Below, in pieces: positions 1 through 8,931 of a stretch of DNA of 64,000 bases (position 1 is the stretch's first letter; every line of letters begins with the position of its first letter). The DNA lies in assembly GCA_019637195.1 (NCBI GenBank), contig JAHBWA010000024.1, positions 1-64,000 on the forward strand, given 5' to 3'. The stretch is from Labilithrix sp. (GTDB lineage Bacteria; Myxococcota_A; Polyangia; Polyangiales; Polyangiaceae). Made by a program: the position numbers and the translations under genes. The notes under the pieces were generated by a model that saw nothing but the letters and a program-made list of their open reading frames with translations, did no database searches and had not been told where the DNA came from.

Positions 1-715
1 GCTCGAGGACGTCGGCCGCGTCGTCGCTGTCGGCGAGCGCGGCGACCGGGAGCGCCGGGGCGTGCTCGCGCACGGTCAGCGTCGCGTTCGTGTTGCTCGC
101 GTCGTCGAGGTTCGCGAAGACGAGCCGCGCCTTCTCCGCGCGCAGCGCCGCGTAGGTCGCCCGGCTGTCGAACTCGCCGTGCACGACCGAGACTCCCTCG
201 GAGTGCAGCGCGCCGGCGGCGCCGACGTCGGCCTCGATCACGATGTACGGGATCGAGAGCGACTTCAATCGCTCGATCAACCCCCGCGCGATCGTGTCGT
301 ATTGGCAGAAGATGACGTGACCCTCGACCGTCGACGGGCACTCGCGCGGGACGCGGAGGCGGATCTGCGCCTCGAGCCACGGCGCGTAGAAGTACCGGAT
401 GAACGCGAAGGGCAGCACGATGACGAACATCACGAGCCCCGTGAGCAGGACCACGATGCTGAAGAGGCGACCGACGTCCGTGTGGAAGGTGATGTCGCCG
501 AAGCCGAGCGTGCTCATCACCGTGAGCGTCCAGTAGAGGCTCGTCGTCCACGAGTACTCGCGGCCCTCGACGACGAGCATGATCATCCGGAAGCTCGCCG
601 AGAACAGCGCGACCGTCCCGGCGATGACGGCGAGGAACTTCGCGAACGCGCCCAGGTTCTGACGGAGGTGCTTCTCCCTCAGCAAGAACGCCAAGAGCGG
701 CGCCAGCGCGCGCAT
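1..715 (-). CDS. Potassium channel with RCK/TrkA-N domain, 3' end cut off by the window
   Basis: Reading the minus strand from an ATG at 715 gives an open frame that runs off the window edge (about 238 codons seen). A first membrane helix (FAKFLAVIAGTVALFSASF) is followed by a pore loop ending in the filter motif TLGFGD, then a second helix (FSIVVLLTGLVMFVIVLPFAF). This is the two-helix K+ channel plan. The cytoplasmic part begins GHVIFCQYDTIARGLIERL, the place of the RCK Rossmann fold, but the usual GxGxxG is degenerate. Family knowledge says such proteins pass K+ under control of the RCK domain. The start lies 1 nt after the stop of the AAA+ gene upstream, so the two are probably co-translated. 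The C terminus is not visible. Confidence 0.85.
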   Translation of the reverse strand, partial: MRALAPLLAFLLREKHLRQNLGAFAKFLAVIAGTVALFSASFRMIMLVVEGREYSWTTSLYWTLTVMSTLGFGDITFHTDVGRLFSIVVLLTGLVMFVIVLPFAFIRYFYAPWLEAQIRLRVPRECPSTVEGHVIFCQYDTIARGLIERLKSLSIPYIVIEADVGAAGALHSEGVSVVHGEFDSRATYAALRAEKARLVFANLDDASNTNATLTVREHAPALPVAALADSDDAADVLE

Positions 716-716
716 G

Positions 717-2162
717 CTACGTCGCCTCGAACAGATCGAGCATCCGGCGATCCGCGGACGCCTTGCGCGCGCGGGCTCGCCCCCACGCGCGGAGCGCCTG
801 CACCTTCTCCTCGTAGAGCGTCGCGAGCGGGACGATCTCGCGCGCGGCCGCGCGGAGGTCCTCCTCGACGAGCTCGCGGCGCTGCCCGAAGGCGCGGAAG
901 AGCGCGCTCGCCACGACCTGCTCGAGCTCGGCGCCGGAGAAATGCTCGAGCGGCTTGGCGACGCTGGCGAGGGAGATGCCGTCGGCCCGTCGCCCGCGCC
1001 GCCGCAGCGTGAGCGCGAGGATGTCCTCCCGCTCCTGCTGCGAGGGCAGGTCGACGAAGAAGACCTCGTCGAAGCGGCCTCGCCGCGCGAGCTCGGGCGG
1101 GAGGTGCTCGACCTCGTTGGCGGTCGCGGCGACGAACACCGGCGCGCTCCGCTCCTGCAGCCACGTGAGGAACGCGCCGAAGACCCGCACCTGCCGCGCG
1201 TCGATCGCGCCGCCGACGGCGCCCGCGCCGAGCCCCTTCTCGATCTCGTCGACCCAGAGGACCGCCGGCGCGATCGCGGTGACCGCGCGGAGCCCCTCGC
1301 GGAGCGCCTGCTCGGGCGAGGGGCTCGCGAAGACGGCGGCGAAGTCCAGGCGCACGAGCGGCAGCCCCAGCACCGTCGCCGCGGCCTTGCTCGCGTGGGA
1401 CTTCCCGCAGCCCTGCACGCCGCAGAGGAGCATGCCGCGCGGCTCCGGGAGACCGAACGCGCGGGCGTCGTCGCCGTAGGCGCGAACGCGCGACGCGAGC
1501 CACGCCTTGAGGACGTCGAGGCCGCCGACGTCCGCGAGCGGCACGTCGTCCTCGACGAGCTCGAGCGTCGCGCTTTTCTGAAGCGCGCGCCGCTTCTGGG
1601 CGATCACCCGCCGGACCGCGTCGACGGCGTCGATCTCCATGCGCGCGAGCTCGAACGCGCGCGCCGCCTCCGCGATCGTGAGGCCCGCGGCGGCCCGCGC
1701 GAACGCGCTCGTGTCCCAGCCCTGGCGCTCCTCGCGCGGGAGCAGCTCGAGGAGCGCGGCGAGCTCGTCGCGCGACGGGAGCGGCAGCTCGACGGCCGCG
1801 ACCTCGCGCTCGAGGTCCGGCCCGAGCTCCAGCGCCGAGCCGAGGAGCACCACCACCGCCCGCCGCGCTCCGAGGCCGACCTCGCGGAGCATCCGCTGGA
1901 TCCACGGATCGTCCAGGTAGGGCTGCGGATCGACGAGGACGAGGACCTCGCCGGGCTGGTCGGCGCCTCGCTCGTCGAGCGCCTCCTCGAGCGTCGCGCG
2001 CAGGGAGGCGCCGCTCGTCGCCGTCCAGTAGGTGACGCGCAGCTCGAGCGCCTCGCAGGCGACGTCGATGAGCTGGCGTGCGCGCGCCTCCTCCCCCGTC
2101 TCCACCGAGAGGAGCGTGAAGCCCGCGTCGATCACGCGCCGGAAGTCGCTCACGAAGTCCAT
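717..2162 (-). CDS. AAA+ ATPase (Ycf46-like)
   Basis: A 481-aa cytoplasmic ATPase. Residues 1-200 form an N-terminal region holding a degenerate nucleotide-binding-like part. The AAA+ core follows, with Walker A GVQGCGKS (about 248-255), Walker B VLWVDEIEK (about 301-309), a sensor-1-type ATAN, and the arginine-finger segment ELARRGRFDEVFF. This order resembles the Ycf46 / non-chaperone AAA family, which is widespread but of poorly known function. The gene sits between a PilB/GspE-type ATPase (49-nt gap) and a K+ channel (start 1 nt after this stop), so the three look like one operon. No substrate can be inferred. Confidence 0.85.
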   Translation of the reverse strand: MDFVSDFRRVIDAGFTLLSVETGEEARARQLIDVACEALELRVTYWTATSGASLRATLEEALDERGADQPGEVLVLVDPQPYLDDPWIQRMLREVGLGARRAVVVLLGSALELGPDLEREVAAVELPLPSRDELAALLELLPREERQGWDTSAFARAAAGLTIAEAARAFELARMEIDAVDAVRRVIAQKRRALQKSATLELVEDDVPLADVGGLDVLKAWLASRVRAYGDDARAFGLPEPRGMLLCGVQGCGKSHASKAAATVLGLPLVRLDFAAVFASPSPEQALREGLRAVTAIAPAVLWVDEIEKGLGAGAVGGAIDARQVRVFGAFLTWLQERSAPVFVAATANEVEHLPPELARRGRFDEVFFVDLPSQQEREDILALTLRRRGRRADGISLASVAKPLEHFSGAELEQVVASALFRAFGQRRELVEEDLRAAAREIVPLATLYEEKVQALRAWGRARARKASADRRMLDLFEAT

Positions 2163-2211
2163 CTCGCTCCTCCTTCACACAGTCTGCGTCCCGCACCCCT
2201 CGACTCGCCCC

Positions 2212-4038
2212 TCACTCCTCGACCGTGACGCGTAGGACCTCCTCGAAGGTGGTCAGCCCCTTGCCGAGCTTCCGCAGCGCCGCCTCGCGGAGGGTCATCA
2301 GACCGTCGTTCTTCGCCTGCGTCAGGATCTCGCGCGAGCCCGCGCGCCCGATGACGAGCTTGCGGATCTTGTCGTCGACGACGAGCACCTCGAACACGCC
2401 GGTCCGCCGCAAGAGGCCGGTGCCGCGGCACTTCACGCAGCCCTCGCCCGCCGCGACCATCAGCTGGGGCTCCTGGCCGGCGGCGGCGAGCGCGTCGACG
2501 TCCAGCCCGAGCATGCTCATCTGGTCGGTCGTGAGGAACGTGTCGACGCGGCAGCCGGTGCACACGAGGCGCACGAGCCGCTGCGCGACGACGCCGACCA
2601 GCGTGGACGAGAGGATGAACGGATCGACGCCGAGCTCGAGCAGCCGCGTGATCGCGGTCGCCGAGTCGTTCGTGTGGAGCGTCGCGAGCACGAGGTGACC
2701 GGTGAGCGCCGCCTGCGTCGCGATCTGCGCCGTCTCCTCGTCGCGCACCTCGCCGACCATGACGACGTCGGGATCCTGACGGAGCACGTGCCGGAGCGCC
2801 TCGGCGAAGCCGAGCCCGATCCGCTTGTCGACGGACACCTGGTTCAGGGAGTCGAGGATGATCTCGATCGGGTCCTCGATGGTGACGACGTTGAGCTCGG
2901 GCGACGCGATCATCCGGAGCGCGGCGTACAGCGACGACGTCTTGCCGCTGCCGGTCGGGCCCGTGACGAGGACGAGGCCGTTCGGGCGGCTGAAGAACGC
3001 GCGCGCCGCCTCGTGCTGCGGCTCCGTCATCCCGAGCTCGCCGAGGTCGCGCAGGACGTTCTCGGGATCGAACACGCGGATGACCATCTTCTCGCCGAAG
3101 GCGACGCTGATCGTCGAGACGCGCAGCTCGACCTCGCGCTGACCGCGCTCGGTCTTGATGCGCCCGTCCTGCGGCCGCCGGCGCTCGGCGATGTCCATCC
3201 GCGCCAGCATCTTGATGCGCGAGAGGACCGCCGGATGCACGACCTTGGGGAGCGTGTGGACCTTGTGCAGGACGCCGTCGATCCGCATCCGCACGGCCGA
3301 CTGCTCGCGCTGCGGCTCGATGTGGATGTCGGAGGCGCGCTGATCGAGCGCGTAGTGGAGGAGGTACTCGACCGCATTGACGACGTGCTGATCGTTCGCC
3401 TCGATGTCCTCGACGCGCTTCAGCTTCACGTAGCGCTCGAGGTTGCCGATGTCGACGAGGCCCTGGACCTGCTCTTCGGCGCCCGCGACGGCGACGCGGA
3501 AGCCGTAGAAGTCCGTGATGAGCCGCTGGATGTCGGAGGGCGTCGAGATGACGAGCGTCGGGCGCCGCTTGACGTACTGGACGAGGTCGTCGACGAGGCC
3601 GCGGTCGTAGGGATCGGCGACGGCGACCGTCACCGAGCCCTCCTCCGCCGCGATGACCAGCGCGGTGTGGCGGCGCGCGAACGGACGCGAGATGAGCTGG
3701 GGGGCGAGCTTGGCGTCGATCTTGAGCGGATCGAGCTCGACGAACGGGAGGTTCGCCGCGCGCGCGACGACTTCCATGACGGTCTTCTCGCCGACCTTCA
3801 CGCCGGGGCTCCCCGCGTGCGGGAGGTCCATCGCCGCGATCACCTCGGCGGGGTGGATGACGGCGTCGAGCGCGCCACGAGGGTGGCGCTGAGAGCGACC
3901 CGCGCGCGCGCGGATGAGGCGCGCCCGCTCGCGCTCCTCTCGGATCAGCGCCTCCCTCGCCTGCTCCGTGGAGAGGACCCGCGCCTGCACGAGCAGCTTG
4001 CAGACGGCCTCGAAGCCGAGCGCGCCGGGGCGAGACAC
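2212..4038 (-). CDS. Type II secretion / type IV pilus assembly ATPase (GspE/PilB family)
   Basis: Hexameric motor ATPase of a type II secretion or type IV pilus system, acting at the inner face of the cytoplasmic membrane. From the chosen GTG start (608 aa) there is an N-terminal T2SSE_N-like domain (to about 180), then the ATPase core. The core has Walker A GPTGSGKT (about 360-367), an Asp-box (TIEDPIE), Walker B DPDVVMVGEVRDEET (about 422-436) and a His-box (TLHTND). Near the C terminus is a CxxC...CxxC zinc element (CTGC, CVKC), as in GspE and PilB. The frame is open up to an ATG at 4269, but the extra 77 residues are basic and read like non-coding sequence. No other secretion genes are adjacent, so GspE and PilB cannot be told apart. 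Confidence 0.9.
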   Translation of the reverse strand: MSRPGALGFEAVCKLLVQARVLSTEQAREALIREERERARLIRARAGRSQRHPRGALDAVIHPAEVIAAMDLPHAGSPGVKVGEKTVMEVVARAANLPFVELDPLKIDAKLAPQLISRPFARRHTALVIAAEEGSVTVAVADPYDRGLVDDLVQYVKRRPTLVISTPSDIQRLITDFYGFRVAVAGAEEQVQGLVDIGNLERYVKLKRVEDIEANDQHVVNAVEYLLHYALDQRASDIHIEPQREQSAVRMRIDGVLHKVHTLPKVVHPAVLSRIKMLARMDIAERRRPQDGRIKTERGQREVELRVSTISVAFGEKMVIRVFDPENVLRDLGELGMTEPQHEAARAFFSRPNGLVLVTGPTGSGKTSSLYAALRMIASPELNVVTIEDPIEIILDSLNQVSVDKRIGLGFAEALRHVLRQDPDVVMVGEVRDEETAQIATQAALTGHLVLATLHTNDSATAITRLLELGVDPFILSSTLVGVVAQRLVRLVCTGCRVDTFLTTDQMSMLGLDVDALAAAGQEPQLMVAAGEGCVKCRGTGLLRRTGVFEVLVVDDKIRKLVIGRAGSREILTQAKNDGLMTLREAALRKLGKGLTTFEEVLRVTVEE

Positions 4039-4332
4039 GCGTTCGACGCTACCAGCCGGCGCGCCCGCGGGCAGCCCTCGATCGGACCGTGCGCCGCCGG
4101 CAGGCTCTCGAGCCGGCACCTGGCGCGACGAGCCGAGCTCCGGCGCCCGACCAGCCAGAGGCGGCGACCATCCGAGCCGTGGACGAAACGCGGGCGCTCG
4201 GCGGTTGGACGAACGCCACCGGAAGCGCGATCGCGATCCGCTGCGCTCCAGAACGACATGAGCCGACATGACCCCACATCAGAACGTCCCGCGAAGCTGC
4301 GAAATCACGCAGATTCGTGCGAGACTCCCGCC

Positions 4333-5241
4333 GTGGCCGGGTCCCAGAAGAACGAAGACACGGAAGCCGAGGAGAACGCCGACGAGGAGCGCTCCAAGGA
4401 GACCGGCAAAGAAGACGAGACCGGCGAAGACGAGAGCGGCGAGCCCATCGGGGAGGAGCGCTCCGAACGCCGCGGGTCGCGAGCCGCCCGAGACGAGGCG
4501 CGCGCGAAGAGCAAGCCGACGCGAGCCGGACGCGACCCCGAGCGCGGCGCGAAGAAGCCGCGCGAGGAGCGGACCGAGCCTTCGCTCCCCCTCGGCCCCG
4601 TCGCGCACCTCGCCTTCGTCGTCGCCGCGGCGATCGGCGTCTACAGCTTCGTCTCCGTCGCGAAGGAGGGGGAGCTCCGCCGCCGCTGCACGCCGACGTG
4701 CATCCTCCGTCCGAACTACGCCGGCTACGAGAAGAAGGTGCCCTCGTTCACGCTCAAGGACACGCGCGGGCACGACGTCTCGCTCGACAGCTATCGCGGC
4801 AAGGTCGTCGTCCTCAACTTCTGGACCAAGACGTGCCAGCCCTGCATGGAAGAGATGCCCGAGATCGCCGATCTCTCGCGCATCCTCCGGCCGATGAAGG
4901 ACGTCGCCGTCGTGACCATCTCGACCGACGAGACCGCCGAAGAGGCGACGAGCACGCTCAAGGCGATCCTCAAGGAGGAGGCGCCGTTCGCGGTGCTGAT
5001 GGACCCGGAGCTGACGGTCGTGCGCGACCGCTTCGGCACGAGCCTCTACCCGGAGACCTGGATCATCGACAAGGACGGGGTCATCCGCGCGCGGTTCGAC
5101 GGCGCGCGCGAGTGGTCGAACGCCACGGTCGTCGAGCTCGTGAACCAGATCCGCGGCGGCGGCTACTGCCCGGCGCAGGCGCGCGACGGCAAGTTCGTCG
5201 GTGACAGCGTGCGCCTCTGCGACGGCATGAGCGGCGGCTGA
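4333..5241 (+). CDS. Membrane-anchored TlpA-like thioredoxin-fold protein
   Basis: Thiol-disulfide oxidoreductase predicted to face the periplasm. The first 85 residues are a highly charged low-complexity tail (Glu/Lys/Arg), followed by one membrane helix (about 88-108). A CxxxC pair (RRRCTPTCIL) comes next, then a TlpA/AhpC-type thioredoxin fold whose active site TCQPCMEEM carries CQPC at about 168-171. The cis-Pro segment is SLYPETWIIDKDG. Family members reduce cytochrome c maturation factors or other exported proteins. I chose GTG 4333 (302 aa); an in-frame ATG at 4258 would add 25 residues. The gene is divergent from the pilB/gspE operon and convergent with the deacetylase gene, 4 nt away. 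Confidence 0.8.
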   Translation: MAGSQKNEDTEAEENADEERSKETGKEDETGEDESGEPIGEERSERRGSRAARDEARAKSKPTRAGRDPERGAKKPREERTEPSLPLGPVAHLAFVVAAAIGVYSFVSVAKEGELRRRCTPTCILRPNYAGYEKKVPSFTLKDTRGHDVSLDSYRGKVVVLNFWTKTCQPCMEEMPEIADLSRILRPMKDVAVVTISTDETAEEATSTLKAILKEEAPFAVLMDPELTVVRDRFGTSLYPETWIIDKDGVIRARFDGAREWSNATVVELVNQIRGGGYCPAQARDGKFVGDSVRLCDGMSGG

Positions 5242-5245
5242 GCGC

Positions 5246-6346
5246 TCACGGCGCGCGCCGCCGCGACTTCGACGCCTTCTTCGCCGGACCGCTCCGCGCC
5301 GCCCTCGACGCGCCGCTCCGCGCCTCCCTCGACGGGTCGCTCCGCGGCGGCGACGCGGCCACCTTCGGCGGAGACTCGATCCCGCCGCGCGAGCGCCGCT
5401 TCGCGCGCTGCTCTCGAGCGCCGCGCTTGGGCGGCGACGCCTCGACGGCGCGGAGATACGCCGGGAGATCGACGATCGCGTAGCCCTCGCGGTTCGGCCG
5501 CTCCGGGTCGTAGCGCCGCGCGTCGAGGTACGCGAGGAGCTTCTTCAGGATCGTGACCGACGTCCAGCGGATGTCGTGGAGGAGCACGACGCCGCCCTCG
5601 TTGTAGGCGATCTGCCGGACGATATCGCGGTACATGCCCTGCGTGTCGTCGCGCTGCATGTCGCCCGCCTCGACGTTCCAGAGGAGCACGTCGAGGTGGC
5701 GCGCGCGCACGGCCTCCTGGCCGAACTCGTCGAGGCCGCCGAACGGCGGCCGGAACAGGATGGGCCGCTTCCCGGTCACGCGCTCGATCGAGGCGGCGCC
5801 GCGATCGATCTGCGCGAGCACCTGCGTGTGCGAGACCGCCGTGAGCAGCGCGTGGTCGTGGGTGTGGTTGCCGACGAGGTGCCCCTCGTCGACGATCCGC
5901 CGGAGCACCGCGCGCGTCGCGCGGGAGCGCGCGTCGTCGCCGTCGAGGTAGCGGCCGATCACGAAGAAGGTGGCGCGGACTCCGTACTCCGCGAGCAGGT
6001 CGAGGACGCGCGGCGTGGTCTCCGGGAAGGGCCCGTCGTCGAACGTGAGCGTGACGAGCTTTCGCTTGTCGCCGGGGCGGCGGTGCGGCCCCTCGGCGAG
6101 GCTCCACGCCTTCGCCATGTCCGCCTCGGGGTTGAGGCGCGGCCAGGGGTGCGGCCCCGGCGCGTTGGCCGTCTCGGTGTGCGGCGCCAGATCGGGCAGC
6201 GGCTCCGGCGCAGGCGTCGGCTCCGGCGCGGGCGGGGCCGCCGCGCGGGGCTCTTCGGGCGCAGGGGCGGGCCCCGGGTGGAGACCCACCCACGATCCGA
6301 GCGCGACCGACACGGCCGCGACCACCCCGCGAAGGAGCCCGCGCAT
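5246..6346 (-). CDS. NodB-type polysaccharide deacetylase
   Basis: Secreted or membrane-anchored carbohydrate esterase of family CE4, predicted to remove N-acetyl groups from peptidoglycan, chitin-like or exopolysaccharide chains. An N-terminal hydrophobic segment (about 5-22) and a Pro/Ala/Glu-rich spacer precede the NodB domain. All five CE4 motifs are visible: TFDDGP (about 101-106), HTHDH with His161 and His165, RPPFGG (about 199-204), LLWNVEAGD, and LLHDI. The C-terminal 70 residues are Arg/Lys/Ser/Pro-rich, probably a cell-wall or DNA-binding tail. The length (366 aa) suits a single-domain enzyme with two tails. Confidence 0.92.
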   Translation of the reverse strand: MRGLLRGVVAAVSVALGSWVGLHPGPAPAPEEPRAAAPPAPEPTPAPEPLPDLAPHTETANAPGPHPWPRLNPEADMAKAWSLAEGPHRRPGDKRKLVTLTFDDGPFPETTPRVLDLLAEYGVRATFFVIGRYLDGDDARSRATRAVLRRIVDEGHLVGNHTHDHALLTAVSHTQVLAQIDRGAASIERVTGKRPILFRPPFGGLDEFGQEAVRARHLDVLLWNVEAGDMQRDDTQGMYRDIVRQIAYNEGGVVLLHDIRWTSVTILKKLLAYLDARRYDPERPNREGYAIVDLPAYLRAVEASPPKRGAREQRAKRRSRGGIESPPKVAASPPRSDPSREARSGASRAARSGPAKKASKSRRRAP

Positions 6347-6415
6347 CCTCGCGATCGTACGAAGCCCGCGACACGCGCGGCCAACAACTGGGCGAGCGCG
6401 CTTATCGAAGCGGCG

Positions 6416-7636
6416 TCACGGGAAGATGCCCGGCACGCGCGCGGCGGGCGCCCAGCCCGGCGTCCTCCGCGCGTCGCTGGCCCAGGTCGCGGCGAAGGCG
6501 TCGCGCACGACGAGCTCCGCGAGCTTCCCGCGCGGAGAAAATCCCCAGCCGGCCTCCTGCGAGACGTCGTCGGGATCGGCGTAGAGGCGCCAGACGAAGA
6601 AGCCCATGAAGAGCGGCTCGTCGAGCAGCGGCGCGACGAGCGCGCGGTAGGCGTCGGCCTGCGCGACCTCGTCGATCCGGACGTCCTTCATGCCGTCCGG
6701 CCACTCCCACGGACGGATCGCCGGATCGGGACGCGTGGTGTAGCCGATCTCCGTGAAGAGGACCGGCTTCTGCCATGTCTCCGCCAGCGCGTGGACCCGA
6801 TCGCGCACGCGCCGGCCGCCCTCGAGGAGGTCTTCGAACGGCGCGCCGTCCTTGTCGGCAAGCGGATAGAACGCGTTGATCCCGATGACGTCGAGCTCGC
6901 CGAGGACGAGCGTGTGGTCGACGTCGTCCCAGTTCGCCGAGTACGTGATCGGCCCGCGGTAGACGCGCCGGAGATCGCGCACGAGCGCGGCGAAGCTCGG
7001 CGCGCGCGACGTCGTCACCCACGAGCGGAGCTCGACGCCCGCGCTGAACAGATCGACGCCGGTCTCCTCCGCGACCTCCGCCCACGCGCGCACGAAGGCG
7101 CCGTAGCTCCTGGCCCACGCGTCCCACGCCTCGTCCGTGCCGGGGTCGATCTCCGCGCGCCACGCGCCCGACTCCACCCAGAGGTGCGGCACCAGCATGA
7201 CCGAGAGGCCGCGCGCGTGCGCCATCGTGACCGCGCGCCGGACGTCGTCGCGGTTCTGCGCGAACGGACGCTCGAACGTGGGATCCACGCCGCGACCGTT
7301 CAGATCGAGCACGCGGCCGAACGGCGTGAGCGCGATCCAGCGGGCGCCCATGCGCGCGCATTCGTCGAGCGTACGCCCGTAGGCGGCGCTGCCGTAGCCG
7401 ACGCCGGGGTGGTAGCCGTTCTCGATCGGGCCGACGGTGATCCCGCGGACGCCGTCTTGCCCGGCGGCGCGCCACCCGTCGGCGCCCTCGCTCGGGAGCA
7501 CGCGCGCCCGCGGCGCGGGCTCGCCGAGGCCCGAGCCCGGCGCGAGCAGCACCGCCGACACCAGCGCGGCCACCGCGGACGCGCGGCGCGCGAGCCTCGC
7601 AGAGCTCCGCGAGAGAGACCGGCTCGCGACGATCAC
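6416..7636 (-). CDS. Secreted TIM-barrel glycoside hydrolase (GH113-like)
   Basis: A 406-aa exported protein with a twin-Arg-like basic start, hydrophobic core and Ala-rich cleavage region (about 1-40). The mature part opens with GVRGITVGPIENGYHPGVGYGS and continues as an (alpha/beta)8 barrel with segments MLVPHLWVESG, SAGVELRSW, GINAFYPL and LFTEIGYTT. The Glu of the last segment is the likely nucleophile by analogy with glycosidases related to GH113. Substrate is unknown. The GTG start at 7636 overlaps the stop of the upstream PEGA gene as GTGA, so the two are translationally coupled. Confidence 0.75.
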   Translation of the reverse strand: MIVASRSLSRSSARLARRASAVAALVSAVLLAPGSGLGEPAPRARVLPSEGADGWRAAGQDGVRGITVGPIENGYHPGVGYGSAAYGRTLDECARMGARWIALTPFGRVLDLNGRGVDPTFERPFAQNRDDVRRAVTMAHARGLSVMLVPHLWVESGAWRAEIDPGTDEAWDAWARSYGAFVRAWAEVAEETGVDLFSAGVELRSWVTTSRAPSFAALVRDLRRVYRGPITYSANWDDVDHTLVLGELDVIGINAFYPLADKDGAPFEDLLEGGRRVRDRVHALAETWQKPVLFTEIGYTTRPDPAIRPWEWPDGMKDVRIDEVAQADAYRALVAPLLDEPLFMGFFVWRLYADPDDVSQEAGWGFSPRGKLAELVVRDAFAATWASDARRTPGWAPAARVPGIFP

Positions 7637-8820
7637 AGGTCGATCCCCGCGCCGAGGCCCATGCCGAAGCGCATCCAGACGCCGCTCGCGTCGCGAGGCG
7701 CGCCGCGCGCCCCGTCGAACGCGGCCTGGACCTGCCAGGTCAGCGGAAACGCCGTGAGGCGTACGGACTTCGTCAGCGCGTAGTCGACCTGCGCGCCGAG
7801 CAAGAGCGCGGGCCGCACGCCGGGCGAAGGAGAACAGCTCGGGACGAACACGTCGCCGCCCACGTCCTCGACGAAGTAGCCGGCGAGCCCGAGGCCGCCG
7901 ATCCCCGTGACGCGCACGCGCGGCGCGACGTCGAGCGAGGCCGCGCCGATCCCGAACACCGAGAGCGCCGTCGCGCGGTTCGCGTCGCGCAGCGGCCCGC
8001 AGTCCGGCGCCTCGTTCGGCAGCCCCGTCCGGTCGCCCCAGGAGTCGCCGGAGAGCGAGAGCAGCCCGCCAGCGGCGAGCGAAGCGCGACCGATCTCCTT
8101 CACGCGATAGGTCCCGAGCACGAGGAGCCCCGGCCCCGCGCGGCCGCCGACCGAGCCGTGCCGCGGGAGCATCACGCCGAGCGCCCCGCGGATCGCCACC
8201 GCGCCGCCTTCGATGCGCTCGTACGGGTTGGGCGGAGGCGGCGGGCGCGCGCCGCCGTCGAACGCGGCGTCGACCACGACGGCGCGGCCGTACTTGGCCT
8301 CGATCTCGCGCGTGAACGGCTCCCCGGACTCCGGGCTCACGGTCACCGTGTGGGGTCCGGGCGCGACCGAGAGCGAGAGCGGCGTTCGCCCCTCGACGCT
8401 CTTGCCGTCGACGGTGACCTCGGCGCCGCTCGGCGACGAGGTCACCGTGAGCGTGCTCGGGCGCTTCTCGAGCGCCTCGAGCTGCCGCGTGGCCTCGGCG
8501 CGATCGGCCTTCGGCAGATCGGGGATCGAGAGGTAGCGCTCGAGGCTCGCGGCGGCCTGCTCGGGCTGATCGAGCCGGAGGTAGCACTTGGCGATGTTCC
8601 AGAGCTCGAAGGCCGGACCGCCGAGGCGGTAGGCCTCCTCGAACGCCTGGATCGCGTCCTGGTAGCGGCCCTCGCCGTAGGCCTTCGCGCCCTCGCGATC
8701 GAGCGCGCGCGCTCGCGACAGATCCTGCGCGCTGCCCCCGCGCGCCGGCGCCTCGGCCTGGGCCGGTCCGGCGGCGAGCGCGATCGCGAGAGGGAGCGTG
8801 GCGAGGACGTTGGGCCGCAC
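7633..8820 (-). CDS. TPR/PEGA-domain outer-membrane beta-barrel protein
   Basis: A 395-aa exported protein. A signal peptide (about 1-22) precedes a TPR-like region (ALDREGAKAYGEGRYQDAI, about 40-110), then a PEGA domain (about 120-190, with SSPSGAEVTVDGKSV), a Pro-rich hinge, and a C-terminal stretch rich in alternating Gly/hydrophobic strands that ends in an apolar segment (GMGLGAGIDL) as in outer-membrane barrels. Such TPR-PEGA proteins are common in myxobacteria and their role is unknown, probably structural in the envelope. It starts with GTG and is coupled to the glycosidase gene by a 4-nt overlap. Confidence 0.75.
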   Translation of the reverse strand: MRPNVLATLPLAIALAAGPAQAEAPARGGSAQDLSRARALDREGAKAYGEGRYQDAIQAFEEAYRLGGPAFELWNIAKCYLRLDQPEQAAASLERYLSIPDLPKADRAEATRQLEALEKRPSTLTVTSSPSGAEVTVDGKSVEGRTPLSLSVAPGPHTVTVSPESGEPFTREIEAKYGRAVVVDAAFDGGARPPPPPNPYERIEGGAVAIRGALGVMLPRHGSVGGRAGPGLLVLGTYRVKEIGRASLAAGGLLSLSGDSWGDRTGLPNEAPDCGPLRDANRATALSVFGIGAASLDVAPRVRVTGIGGLGLAGYFVEDVGGDVFVPSCSPSPGVRPALLLGAQVDYALTKSVRLTAFPLTWQVQAAFDGARGAPRDASGVWMRFGMGLGAGIDL

Positions 8821-8931
8821 GAGCGCCCCGAGTCTACCCTGCCCACTCGCGCACGCGCCGGCGATCGTCGCGTCGCGCTCGCCCGCGCCCGCGGGTCCGC
8901 CCGCGCGCGGGCTCTCTCTCGCGCGCTCTGC

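Noticed and set aside
2674..5241. 855-codon open frame
   Set aside because: Its first part is antisense to the PilB/GspE gene and lacks any protein sense; only the last about 300 codons (TlpA-like) are real.
5576..7783. 735-codon plus-strand frame
   Set aside because: Antisense to the deacetylase and glycosidase genes, both of which have complete catalytic motifs.
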